A DNA stretch of 17,714 nt from Acidimicrobiia bacterium (GCA_025923175.1 JAICGL010000017.1:1-17714); one strand, 5' to 3'. Shown: positions 6,624 through 13,457, numbered from the stretch's first letter. Program-made: numbers and translations. Notes: generated from the letters alone by a model not told the origin.

Positions 6624-7442
6624 TTAGGCGACCGCTTCTTGCCCGCTGGCCCCTGCTGCCTCGATCTCCGCCTCGATCCCCAGGAGTCGGATGATCGTCT
6701 CAGCCCACAGAGCGAAGATTCCCGCCGCCAGCCAGCCGTAGAGCACGAACGGCCAGTGGAACGGAACGGCGAAGATCTCTTCGGTGATCCAGAGGCTGTG
6801 ACCCCACTCGTTCATGGCCACCTGCATCATCTCGGTAACGGACGCCGAGATCAGCAGGAAGAACGACCACGGGAATCCGTTCTCCGCCCCGTACACCTTC
6901 GGCAGCCAGTAGCGGCCGTAGAGGTACGTACCGACGGTGAGCGTGATCCCGATGGGGAAGAACAGGAAGAACATGGGGATGTGAGCCGGCGTCAGCGCAG
7001 TGTCACGCACTGCGGTCTGGTGCCACGCACCGTCCATGTTCGGCCAGAAAGCGGCCATGATGGTGAGCTCGACCGAGGTGGTCGAAATCAGACCCCAGAA
7101 CTTGGCGATCCGACGTACTTCCACCTCGTGGGACACCGGGACGTCCACGATTTGCTTGCCCTTGCGGACCAGATACGTCCACCACCACAACGTCGCAACG
7201 GTGGCGGCGATGACCTCGCCGTAGAACATCGCCCGGTATGTCTCGTTGAATGCGGGCAGAGATGCATCGATGCCGATCGTCCACGCATTGCCCTGCATCC
7301 AGATGCGCTGGATGGCAGCAATGGCAATGAATGCGAGGGGACCGACAAACGTGAGGGTATGCCCACCCCTCCAGTCGATAGGCCCATGCTTCGGCTTGTA
7401 CGTCGCCTCCGCGGTTGGGGCCGCTGTTGCTACCTGTGTCAT
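6624..7442 (-). CDS. pmoC: Copper membrane monooxygenase subunit C (PmoC/AmoC/HmoC family)
   Basis: A 272-residue protein with about six membrane helices. Both metal sites known from PmoC structures are intact. The CuC set is D137, H141 and H154 (DGAWHQTAVRDTALTPAH), with the same spacing as D156/H160/H173 of the Bath enzyme. The CuD set is N211, H215 and H229 (NEWGHSLW...PFHW), matching N227/H231/H245. This subunit is thought to hold or contribute to the site of hydrocarbon or ammonia oxidation. The ATG has GAAGGGAG 5 bases upstream. As in other CuMMO operons, pmoC comes first. The 239-base region upstream is shared with a divergent membrane protein gene. Confidence 0.96.
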   Translation of the reverse strand: MTQVATAAPTAEATYKPKHGPIDWRGGHTLTFVGPLAFIAIAAIQRIWMQGNAWTIGIDASLPAFNETYRAMFYGEVIAATVATLWWWTYLVRKGKQIVDVPVSHEVEVRRIAKFWGLISTTSVELTIMAAFWPNMDGAWHQTAVRDTALTPAHIPMFFLFFPIGITLTVGTYLYGRYWLPKVYGAENGFPWSFFLLISASVTEMMQVAMNEWGHSLWITEEIFAVPFHWPFVLYGWLAAGIFALWAETIIRLLGIEAEIEAAGASGQEAVA

Positions 7443-7643
7443 TAACGCTCCCTTCGTCCACCCTCTGACGATCGGAACCCCGACACTCGGGAACGGCGAA
7501 CTGCCCCGGCTGTCACGGCCGGATCGTCAACCCTCAGCAGACCCTTGTTTTGCCCCCCGGTCAAGAGAAAAGAACGGAAAAGGGCGGCCGGTTTCGGGAA
7601 TGCACGAATCGCCGAGACATAGGCGAGGTATGCAGGAAGTAAA

Positions 7644-7656
7644 CCACTGCCAGTGG
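7644..7656. promoter_or_regulatory. Candidate operator palindrome CCACTGCCAGTGG
   Basis: A perfect 6-1-6 palindrome in the pmoC divergent region. It overlaps the presumed -35 element of the + strand gene, where a bound dimeric regulator would block RNA polymerase, and lies about 200 bases upstream of pmoC. No regulator gene for it is obvious nearby. Confidence 0.35.
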
Positions 7657-7675
7657 CTTCCACTCCCTCTACGAT
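7647..7675 (+). promoter_or_regulatory. Predicted promoter for a leaderless GTG-start gene
   Basis: CTGCCA (7647-7652), 17 bases, then TACGAT (7670-7675). The GTG start at 7682 is then the expected +1, 7 bases after the -10 ends. No ribosome-binding site precedes the GTG. This geometry is typical of leaderless actinobacterial genes. Confidence 0.45.
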
Positions 7676-7681
7676 GGCCGG

Positions 7682-8425
7682 GTGCCAGAGGGTCAGTTTG
7701 GAGGGCAAGACCGCGGCCTGTCGCCGACTCAAGTTGTCGCACAGGCTTGGCGGATGTACCGGTCAACAGCGCCCCTGTTGGTCCCCACGTTCCTGATCGC
7801 GTTCATCATTCTACGCGAGCTGCTTCTGATCGTGGTGATCATCGATTTGCCGCGGCTTCCGCTGTTGTTCGTCGTCACGCTCGTTCAATCAGTGATCCCG
7901 GCCTTCGCCGGCAGCGTGTTACTCGCTCCGGCCGTGAGCATCCTTGGCACCGGCAGCAATAAGCGCCTTCGGGAGACCTGGCATGAGCTCGCCGGCGTGC
8001 ACCGCGATATCTATCGAACGGCGGCGTGCTCGGCCGGTTGTGCCCTCTTCGCGGCAATCACCCTGGGCCCTGTCGGCATCATTGTTCAGCCGATGCTTCT
8101 CGGGCCTCCGCTTCTCATACACGAAGTGGTGCTGCACCGGCGATCTCTCGAGAAGGCCTGGGAGCAGACAAAGGCGATGATCCAGCAGGACAGCCGTCCG
8201 CTGGTCATGTTGCTGATCATCCCCGCCACTGTCGGGCTTGTGCTTTCCATGACCCTGCGCGCCTTCGGAATCCTGTCAGGCGACGTCCCGGGTGTGGCCC
8301 GCGGCGTCGTGTACTTCGCACTCCAGGGCGCGATGATGGGGGCAGCGGTTCCATTCGTCGCAGCAGTGGCGCTGCTCTGCTACCGAGATTTGGCTTCGGC
8401 CGCCGGTGAGGGCGACGCCAGCTGA
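7682..8425 (+). CDS. Multi-pass membrane protein, unknown (GPDPase membrane-domain/DUF-like)
   Basis: A 247-residue protein. After a polar start (PTQVVAQAWRMYRSTAPLLVP) it has about five or six hydrophobic segments, at residues 35-55, 59-90, 118-140, 175-195 and 212-238. The AWRMYR opening and alternating helices resemble the glycerophosphodiesterase membrane domain and YciC-like families, which lack a known catalytic role. The start is a GTG that appears leaderless; an internal ATG at 7754 is a weaker alternative. It is transcribed away from pmoC, so the two share a control region. The coding sequence ends at a hairpin shared with the convergent 30-residue ORF. No metal-binding motif is obvious. 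Confidence 0.75.
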   Translation: MPEGQFGGQDRGLSPTQVVAQAWRMYRSTAPLLVPTFLIAFIILRELLLIVVIIDLPRLPLLFVVTLVQSVIPAFAGSVLLAPAVSILGTGSNKRLRETWHELAGVHRDIYRTAACSAGCALFAAITLGPVGIIVQPMLLGPPLLIHEVVLHRRSLEKAWEQTKAMIQQDSRPLVMLLIIPATVGLVLSMTLRAFGILSGDVPGVARGVVYFALQGAMMGAAVPFVAAVALLCYRDLASAAGEGDAS

Positions 8426-8445
8426 ACCCCTTAGGAGTTGGGGTT
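8425..8445. terminator. Possible bidirectional terminator between convergent genes
   Basis: A 6-bp stem (AACCCC 8425-8430 with GGGGTT 8440-8445) with a 9-base loop. It begins at the stop codon of the + strand membrane protein and covers the last codons of the convergent small ORF. Short, and without a T run. Confidence 0.4.
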
Positions 8446-8523
8446 GTCCAGCACCCGCTGGATGTACCAAATCGTCAGGATGGTGAGCAGGCCGATGGCG
8501 ATTCCGAATCCGACACTATTCAT
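8431..8523 (-). CDS. 30-residue single-span membrane peptide (small ORF)
   Basis: A 30-residue ORF, MNSVGFGIAIGLLTILTIWY and then IQRVLDNPNS. It is one membrane helix (about residues 5-21) with a short charged end. A GAGGGGG site lies 10 bases upstream of the ATG, and the stop is TAA. Size and shape are like the small helper subunits of membrane complexes (CydX- or KdpF-like), but no sequence match is claimed. It is convergent with the preceding membrane protein and divergent from the one at 8594. It may be a real small protein; chance cannot be ruled out at this length. Confidence 0.5.
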   Translation of the reverse strand: MNSVGFGIAIGLLTILTIWYIQRVLDNPNS

Positions 8524-8593
8524 TCCGGCTGATCCCCCTCGTCTCGAGCGGGCATAGTCTTGCATAGAAGCAATCCCGCGGGAAGGGAAAGCG

Positions 8594-9154
8594 ATGGCGC
8601 AGGAACAAGGTTTTGCTCGATGGCGACCAGAAGTGCTGGAGCAGGTGCTGCAGAAAGGCATCTTCGCCGGTTTCGGCGCCAGCGCACTCATGGGCCTCGT
8701 CGCCATGGCGGCGTCGGCCAGCTACGCAGGGCGAGGGTTCTTCACGCCGGCCTACCACGTGGCATTCACGATCGATCCGAACACGCTGGTTCAGTCGCTC
8801 CAGAAAGCTGACGCCGGAGAACGCTTCTTCTTCGCCCAGGAGTCGTTCATGTTCGGAACGGTCGCCCACGTCATGGTCGGCGCCGTCCTCGGCGCCCTCT
8901 TCGCCGTACTGGCAATGCAACTTCGGCTCCGGGAAAAACGGGCCCTCGTCGGTGGCCTGGTCTACGGCCTCGCCGTCATGGTGCTCATGAGCGTTCTTGT
9001 CCTTCCGGTGGTGGCGGAGATGTCCGGTGCCGGGCAGCCCATCTCCCGGATGGGTAGCGACATCGGCTGGTTGACATGGGTTGTGCTGCACGCGATCTTC
9101 GGTTCGGCGCTGGGCCTATGGGTCTACGTGCGGCCTCAAGACGTGGAGGGATAG
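8594..9154 (+). CDS. Four-helix membrane protein with intramembrane histidines, unknown
   Basis: A 186-residue protein with about four membrane helices (about 22-44, 86-108, 117-140 and 158-177). Histidines H55, H92 and H166 lie at or within hydrophobic stretches (TPAYHVAF, TVAHVMVG, VVLHAIFG). A loop rich in Phe and Glu (about 74-88) lies between the first two helices. A good GGGAAGGGAAAG site precedes the ATG. The next gene starts one base after its stop, so the two are co-transcribed. I do not recognise a characterised family. The three histidines could bind heme or copper, but this is speculation. Confidence 0.72.
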   Translation: MAQEQGFARWRPEVLEQVLQKGIFAGFGASALMGLVAMAASASYAGRGFFTPAYHVAFTIDPNTLVQSLQKADAGERFFFAQESFMFGTVAHVMVGAVLGALFAVLAMQLRLREKRALVGGLVYGLAVMVLMSVLVLPVVAEMSGAGQPISRMGSDIGWLTWVVLHAIFGSALGLWVYVRPQDVEG

Positions 9155-9155
9155 G

Positions 9156-9440
9156 GTGGTGGCCGTGGAGGAGCAAGCGGGGATTCGCGACCTACTGAAG
9201 CCGGAATGGATCATCCTTCTCTGCGCCATACTGGTGACGTTCGGGCTGATGTGGCGAACGTCGTCCGGCGAGTGTCACGCCTGGAAGACGCGGCTGGGCC
9301 ACGTCACGGGCGGGTTTCTCGCAGCGTCCGGCGAGGAGGAGTACCCCCAGCCGGGCGAGCGCACGGACCTGATCGCGCGAACGGGCCTGAAGCGAGAAGC
9401 CGAGCGGCTGCTCGACGCCAGGCCCGTCGGCTGCTTCTAG
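9156..9440 (+). CDS. Small membrane-anchored protein, unknown
   Basis: A 94-residue protein starting at GTG 9156, with GGAGGG 6 bases upstream inside the end of the previous gene. A second GTG at 9165 is possible. One membrane helix (about 18-33, WIILLCAILVTFGLMW) is followed by a polar domain of about 60 residues with the motif SGECHAWKTRL and a C-terminal GCF. Two cysteines (in GECHAW and near the end) may matter if the domain lies outside. It is one base from the upstream membrane protein gene, so the two probably work together. Family not recognised. Confidence 0.65.
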   Translation: MVAVEEQAGIRDLLKPEWIILLCAILVTFGLMWRTSSGECHAWKTRLGHVTGGFLAASGEEEYPQPGERTDLIARTGLKREAERLLDARPVGCF

Positions 9441-9443
9441 CGC

Positions 9444-9468
9444 AATCCTGGCTTAGGGAACCAGGATT
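9444..9468. terminator. Bidirectional terminator between convergent operons
   Basis: A perfect 8-bp stem (AATCCTGG 9444-9451 with CCAGGATT 9461-9468) with a 9-base loop. It lies between the + strand membrane gene pair (ends 9440) and the 3' end of the alcohol dehydrogenase (ends 9453), which it overlaps. Confidence 0.55.
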
Positions 9469-10484
9469 CCCCGGCCGTTGAGGCGGCCGCCGTAGAGGTC
9501 GTCGATCGCCTGGTTGATGTCCTTCAGCGGGTACACCTGCGTGTGCAGCTTCACCTTGCCGCGGGCCGCCAGCGCCATGAGCTCGACCAGGTCCATGTAG
9601 TCGCCGACCAGGTTGCCGACGACGTTGATCTCGCGAATGACGAAGTCCCAGTTCGGGATCTCGACTTTCTCGCCGTAGCCGATGACGTAGTAGGTGCCAC
9701 CCTGGCGGAGCATGCCGGGGACCTGGGCGGGCACGCCCCGCTCACCCACGAAGTCGAGGACGGCGTCGGCGCCCAATCCGCCCGTCAGCTCGAGGACACG
9801 GTCGATCACACCTTCGCCGGCCTCGATCACGTGGTCGGCGCCGGTCTCCTCGGCAAGCTTCCGGGCTCCTTCGTTGGTGTCGGCGGCGATGATCTCGACC
9901 GGAGAGAGCGCGCGCAAGCACTGGATGCCGATGTGGCCGAGGCCGCCGACACCCATGACGACGACCTTGGTCAGGCCGTGCGACTGGGCGGCCACCTTCT
10001 TGCAGGCGCGCATGGCCGTAATGCCGGCGTCGGCCATGGCCGCAACGTCCTTCGGCTCAAGGCTGGGGTCGAGCTTGATGAGCGAACGCTCGCCGGTGAG
10101 AAGGAACTCGGCGAAGCCGCCGTTCTGGCTCAGGCCCGGGAACGCTCCCGCGTCGCAGTACATGTCCTCGCCCCGGCGACAGCCGAGGCACACGCCGCAG
10201 CTCACCAACGGGTGCACGATGACTGCGTCGCCCACACTCACCGAGCTGACCGCGGAGCCAACATCTTCGACCCAACCGGCGTTCTCGTGCCCAAGGGTGT
10301 AGGGCAACTCCAGGTCCGGGAAGGTCTCGGCGAGGATGCCCTCGATGATGTGGAGGTCGGTCCGGCAGAGGCCGGCCCCGCCGACACGGACGATCACATC
10401 GTGCGGCCCCGAGATCGTCGGTTCGGGCACGTCGTCGATCTGGAGGCGATCATCGTCGTAGCTGTGCAGACGTGCGGCTTTCAT
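9453..10484 (-). CDS. Zinc-dependent NAD(P)-linked alcohol dehydrogenase (MDR family)
   Basis: A 343-residue medium-chain dehydrogenase. Catalytic zinc ligands are C40 (GLCRTDLH), H66-E67 (GHENAGWV) and probably D152. The structural zinc is held by C96, C99, C102 and C110. The Rossmann motif GVGGLG is at 178-183, with D202 after the second strand (IIAADTNE) favouring NAD+ over NADP+. It would oxidise a primary or secondary alcohol to an aldehyde or ketone. The ATG overlaps the upstream stop by 4 bases and has AAGGAGG 7 bases before it. It is the last gene of the IclR-amidohydrolase-DUF59-ADH group. In propane-oxidising actinobacteria a similar ADH follows prmABCD; here it may serve the nearby CuMMO. 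Confidence 0.93.
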   Translation of the reverse strand: MKAARLHSYDDDRLQIDDVPEPTISGPHDVIVRVGGAGLCRTDLHIIEGILAETFPDLELPYTLGHENAGWVEDVGSAVSSVSVGDAVIVHPLVSCGVCLGCRRGEDMYCDAGAFPGLSQNGGFAEFLLTGERSLIKLDPSLEPKDVAAMADAGITAMRACKKVAAQSHGLTKVVVMGVGGLGHIGIQCLRALSPVEIIAADTNEGARKLAEETGADHVIEAGEGVIDRVLELTGGLGADAVLDFVGERGVPAQVPGMLRQGGTYYVIGYGEKVEIPNWDFVIREINVVGNLVGDYMDLVELMALAARGKVKLHTQVYPLKDINQAIDDLYGGRLNGRGILVP

Positions 10485-11194
10485 GAACAGGCCTCCTTCG
10501 GCTCCTCGAGCCCGTATCTCACCGCCAGCAGGCCGCGACAGAAGCTGGCGTTGCCCTCGATGCTGACGCTGACGGTCCTGGCGAAGATCAGATGCCGGTC
10601 GAGGTTCTCGGCGGTGACAGCCTTCCCGTCGAGGTCGACCAGGAACGGCGCTTGGTCCGACGAATCCAGATCCACCCGGGCCCGCCGGTCGAGGTACCGG
10701 CGGACTTCGGGCGTGTCGGGCAGGTCACCGATGGTCAGGCCGAGGATCTCTCCCGGCGCCATCCCGTTCCCGGTGAGCTGCCGGTAGACCTCCTGCTGGC
10801 GGGCGACGAAGGCCTTGCGGTCGAACCGCTGGCGCGTTTCGGCCAACCCGTCCCCGGAGCCGTCCCCCGGGAACGTCTCGTCGAAGTCCTTGCCGGCATC
10901 GAGGCCGCCGTTGATGTCGTCGGAGGCGTGGTGGTCGATCAGACGGATCGCCACGCCGGTGACGCCGTCGACTGCCCCGACCGCCTCCTTGGCGTCGACC
11001 GCCATCATGTAGGCGAAGTTCGGCGCGCAGAAGTAGGTCGGCAGCCAGAGCGTGACCGTGACCTGTCCGCCGTCGATCCGAACGTCTTTGACGAACCCGA
11101 GATCGGTGAGGGGCTCGTCGAGTTCCGGGTCGCGAACGGCGGACAGGGCCTCGGTGACCTGTGTTTCCGTGACCACTTGGGCCTCGTCGATCAT
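10481..11194 (-). CDS. DUF59/MIP18-family protein (metal-sulfur cluster assembly-like) with C-terminal extension
   Basis: A 237-residue protein. Residues about 10-90 form a DUF59/MIP18 domain: the RDPELDEPLTDLGFV opening and the conserved cysteine C56 in PTYFCAPNFAYMM. Relatives (PaaD, SufT, MIP18) help mature iron-sulfur or other metal proteins. The C-terminal part (about 100-237) has no known fold that I recognise; it contains RQRFDRKAFVARQQEVYRQL and an ending GLEEPKEACS. The start at 11194 overlaps the amidohydrolase stop (ATGA); a longer upstream frame is not credible. This two-part protein is typical of the gene after amidohydrolase in propane monooxygenase operons. It lies between amidohydrolase and ADH in the same order here. 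Confidence 0.85.
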   Translation of the reverse strand: MIDEAQVVTETQVTEALSAVRDPELDEPLTDLGFVKDVRIDGGQVTVTLWLPTYFCAPNFAYMMAVDAKEAVGAVDGVTGVAIRLIDHHASDDINGGLDAGKDFDETFPGDGSGDGLAETRQRFDRKAFVARQQEVYRQLTGNGMAPGEILGLTIGDLPDTPEVRRYLDRRARVDLDSSDQAPFLVDLDGKAVTAENLDRHLIFARTVSVSIEGNASFCRGLLAVRYGLEEPKEACS

Positions 11195-12198
11195 GAAACC
11201 GCTTGCGGCTCCGACTTCATGATCTCCGCCGGCACCGGGATGTCGTAGAGCCCGGCCAGGTTGAGGCCGAGGATCTTCCGCTTGATCTCCGGTGTGAGCT
11301 CGCCGTACTCGGAGACCATGTCCTCGGGCATCTGGAAGTCCACGAACTGCTCGATGAGCCACTTCGGGTGCCAGAGGGCGTAGTCGCTGGCGAACGTGAG
11401 CTTGTCGGCCCCGACCCAGAAGAGCAGCTCACCCAGCCACTTGGCGAACTGCCGGGGGCGGCTGTGGATGAACGGCAGGACGACGGCCAGGCCGCCCCAG
11501 ACGTTCGATTCCTGCACGGCAATCCAGCAGAAGTCCTCCAGGCGGGGGAGGTTGCAGTGCTCGACGATGAACGTCAGCTCGGGGTAGAGCGTGGCGACCT
11601 CGTCGACGTCGTCAATCTGGAACGCGTCCTTGTTCAGCGGCCAGATCGTCGGGCCCTTGTGGACGTGGATGTTGGTGATCCCGAGCTCGACGCACTTGTC
11701 GAAGTAGCGCCGGGACATGGGGTCCCGCATGTCGAAGCCCTTGGAGTCGCCCCGCCATTCAGCCGTGTAGAGCTTGCAACCCTTGGGGTGCCAGCGGTTG
11801 GCCTTCTCCTCGAGCGCCTTCAGACCCTCCTCGCCGTCGCGGGGATCCCACGCGGTGTTGAGGATGAAGCGGTCCGGATACTTCTCCTTCAGGATGGCGT
11901 CGCGGGCCGTGGTGTTGAAGCCCTCGGTGTACCAGTCCGTCAGGTAGGTCGGCAGGAACACCGCCGCATCGACGTACCCGTCCTCGAAGAGGTCCTTCAT
12001 CAGGTCCTCTTCGGTGTAGCCGCAGTACTTCTCGAACGACCAGACGTATTCCTCGGGACTCAGCGCGCTGTGGTAGCCGTAGAAGCAGCGAATCCAGCCC
12101 TCGGCATACTCCTTGTGCTTCCAGTTCTCGGGCGTGGCATTCCACCAGTGCATATGGCCGTCAACGATGAAATACTTCTCGCCGTCCTTTTCGTACAT
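11191..12198 (-). CDS. Amidohydrolase-2 family protein of the propane monooxygenase operon type
   Basis: A 335-residue TIM-barrel metal hydrolase. Metal-binding candidates are H15 and H17 (DGHMHWW), H178 or H180 (NIHVHKG), H214 (VEHCN) and D272 (ASDYA). The opening MYEKDGEKYFIVDGHMHWW and the HSALSPEEY stretch are those of the amidohydrolase that lies downstream of prmD/mimD in propane monooxygenase operons (from memory of the family). In those operons its exact role is unclear; it is thought to aid maturation or activity of the monooxygenase rather than act in catabolism. GAGGGGGG lies 6 bases before the ATG. It is the first structural gene after iclR, with a 146-base leader, and its stop overlaps the DUF59 start. 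Confidence 0.9.
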   Translation of the reverse strand: MYEKDGEKYFIVDGHMHWWNATPENWKHKEYAEGWIRCFYGYHSALSPEEYVWSFEKYCGYTEEDLMKDLFEDGYVDAAVFLPTYLTDWYTEGFNTTARDAILKEKYPDRFILNTAWDPRDGEEGLKALEEKANRWHPKGCKLYTAEWRGDSKGFDMRDPMSRRYFDKCVELGITNIHVHKGPTIWPLNKDAFQIDDVDEVATLYPELTFIVEHCNLPRLEDFCWIAVQESNVWGGLAVVLPFIHSRPRQFAKWLGELLFWVGADKLTFASDYALWHPKWLIEQFVDFQMPEDMVSEYGELTPEIKRKILGLNLAGLYDIPVPAEIMKSEPQAVS

Positions 12199-12344
12199 CT
12201 TGCCCCCCTCGTCATGACCGAAAAAGCACTAAGGACCACTGGGCTTTGGCCTCCGCGGGAACCTAACACTGGCGCAACCGGGGGACCGCTGGAGTCTTTG
12301 CGCGAATCCGCGAAAAAGTTGGCGGTTTGAATTCGGTTGGTGTG
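12199..12344 (-). promoter_or_regulatory. Leader between iclR and the amidohydrolase gene
   Basis: A 146-base gap on the same strand. It contains the ribosome-binding site for the amidohydrolase and a short palindrome CGCGAATCCGCG (12301-12312). A promoter here is likely because the gap is long, but no clear -35/-10 pair was found. The palindrome is short (4-bp arms) and may be chance. Confidence 0.35.
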
Positions 12345-13172
12345 CTAGGACACCGGTCTCGCTGCGGAGCCGGCGCTCACCGCCTTGGGCGGGGCCTCTC
12401 CGATGAGGCGCCCGATCTCGTGCGAGGCCGCGATCCCGACGTCGCGCAGGACCTTGGCCAGCGTCGGCAATTGGTTCTTGAAGCGGCGGGTTGGCACCGA
12501 AATTCCGAGCGAAGCGATCAAGCGGCCGTCGGGGTCGCGGACGGGAACGGCCAGGCAGCATCCGCCTTCGGCGAATTCCTCCTGGTCGAGCGCCAGTCCG
12601 CGCTCACGCACGGCAAGCAGGTTGTGCTTCAGCTGGTTGCGAGCGGTGATCGTGTGGCGCGAGAAGCGCTTGAGGATCGGACCCTGCAGGTACGAGGGCC
12701 ACTGCTCCTCGGGCACTTCAGCCAGGAAGATCTTCCCCAGTGCCAGGGCGTGCGCCGCCCCGCGGAAACCTTTCGACAGGTCGGTGAGCTCCCGACCGCC
12801 CCGTCGGCCCAGGATCTCGGCGATCTCGAGGTCGCCTGAGTTCCACATGGCGACATAAGCCCGGGCCGAGGCCCGGTCGCGCAGCTCCGAGAGGAACGGC
12901 TCGAGCCGCTCAGGCTGCAGCGTCGACTCCACGTAGGACCGGTACAGCGTGACCATCTTCGGACCCAGCACGTACAGGCCCGATCCAGTAGGCGCGAGCT
13001 CGAGGAACCCTTCGTAGCGGAGCGAGTTACTCAGCGAATAGGCCGAGGACAGGCTCACGTCCAGAGCTCGCGCCAATGCTTTGACGGAAACACCCTTCGG
13101 ATGCTCCGCAGTGAATTCGAGGGCCCGGAGCACGTGAACAGCAGTGCTCAGGGTCCTACCTGACTCGGCCAT
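12345..13172 (-). CDS. IclR-family transcriptional regulator
   Basis: A 275-residue protein from the ATG at 13172, which has GGGGGGGA upstream; a further in-frame ATG at 13223 is less likely. The N-terminus is a winged helix-turn-helix (about 27-55: GVSVKALARALDVSLSSAYS). The IclR effector domain follows (about 75-260), with the YVAMWNSGDLEIAEI and GGCCLAVPVRDPDGRLIASLGIS stretches typical of the family. IclR proteins bind short palindromes as dimers or tetramers and respond to small acids or aromatic compounds. It heads the amidohydrolase-DUF59-ADH group and diverges from the Liv operon, so it could control either or both. The effector is unknown. Confidence 0.92.
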   Translation of the reverse strand: MAESGRTLSTAVHVLRALEFTAEHPKGVSVKALARALDVSLSSAYSLSNSLRYEGFLELAPTGSGLYVLGPKMVTLYRSYVESTLQPERLEPFLSELRDRASARAYVAMWNSGDLEIAEILGRRGGRELTDLSKGFRGAAHALALGKIFLAEVPEEQWPSYLQGPILKRFSRHTITARNQLKHNLLAVRERGLALDQEEFAEGGCCLAVPVRDPDGRLIASLGISVPTRRFKNQLPTLAKVLRDVGIAASHEIGRLIGEAPPKAVSAGSAARPVS

Positions 13173-13382
13173 CAGCAGTCCCCCCCGGATCCTGCCTCGG
13201 TAATGCCCAATTGGCCGCAGCAATCGTGAATCCCCGCAACGGTGTGTGCGGGGCTCGATGGACTGGTCCTTCCCGCCGAGAACATGCCATCCGGCTCAGC
13301 GTGGGTCAAGGACCAGCGACAACATGCGCCACATCAGTCACAACGCGTCAAAAATATGGCGCTTTGTCTGCGCGGCCGCCGT

Positions 13383-13413
13383 TGTGTCAACGGCGACACA
13401 CTCGGCGTGTCGC
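13383..13413. promoter_or_regulatory. Cluster of overlapping GTGTC/GACAC inverted repeats
   Basis: TGTGTC-N6-GACACA (13383-13400) is a perfect 6-bp inverted repeat. GCGACAC-N7-GTGTCGC (13393-13413) is a perfect 7-bp one that shares the middle half-site. Three half-sites about 11-12 bases apart, just upstream of the presumed -35 of livG, look like an operator for a dimeric regulator that may bind as a tetramer. Confidence 0.45.
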
Positions 13414-13421
13414 GTGGGGCA

Positions 13422-13451
13422 TTAACGGGCTTCGCGACGGCGACCTACCGT
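13422..13451 (+). promoter_or_regulatory. Predicted promoter for a leaderless livG
   Basis: TTAACG (13422-13427), 18 bases, then TACCGT (13446-13451). The GTG at 13458 would be +1. No ribosome-binding site lies before the GTG. A 6-bp inverted repeat GGCGAC/GTCGCC (13439-13444 with 13450-13455) surrounds the -10. Confidence 0.4.
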
Positions 13452-13457
13452 CGCCCC

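Larger units (their letters stand above)
7443..7681. promoter_or_regulatory. Divergent control region between pmoC and a membrane protein gene
   Basis: This 239-base region must hold the pmoCAB promoter (minus strand) and that of the + strand gene at 7682. On the minus strand there are two TTGAC hexamers (7564-7559 TTGACC and 7530-7525 TTGACG), but neither has a convincing -10 at 16-18 bases, so I do not place the pmo start site. The pmoC ribosome-binding site lies at its left edge. A perfect palindrome sits near the right edge at 7644-7656. Confidence 0.6.
13173..13457. promoter_or_regulatory. Divergent control region between iclR and livG
   Basis: A 285-base region with a candidate livG promoter and operators on the right. 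On the iclR side there is a weak minus-strand promoter (TTGACC 13309-13304, 17 bases, CATGTT 13286-13281) and a 7-bp hairpin CCCCGCA/TGCGGGG (13232-13238 with 13247-13253) in the iclR leader. The longer in-frame extension of livG into this region is not coding-like. Confidence 0.5.

Noticed and set aside
4429..7442. Ammonia monooxygenase (amoCAB) of a nitrifier
   Set aside because: No hydroxylamine dehydrogenase, cytochrome c554/cM552 or orf4/orf5 genes nearby; neighbours are alcohol- and acid-processing genes. Not excluded by the subunits alone.
7502..7564. Two TTGAC hexamers upstream of pmoC as -35 elements
   Set aside because: No matching -10 at 16-18 bases in either case, so the pmoC promoter was not placed.
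11203..12330. A 375-residue open frame on the + strand
   Set aside because: Antisense to the amidohydrolase, which has metal ligands and an operon context.
12339..12354. GGTGT-N6-ACACC hairpin at the iclR stop codon
   Set aside because: Only a 5-bp stem with no T run; too weak to call a terminator.
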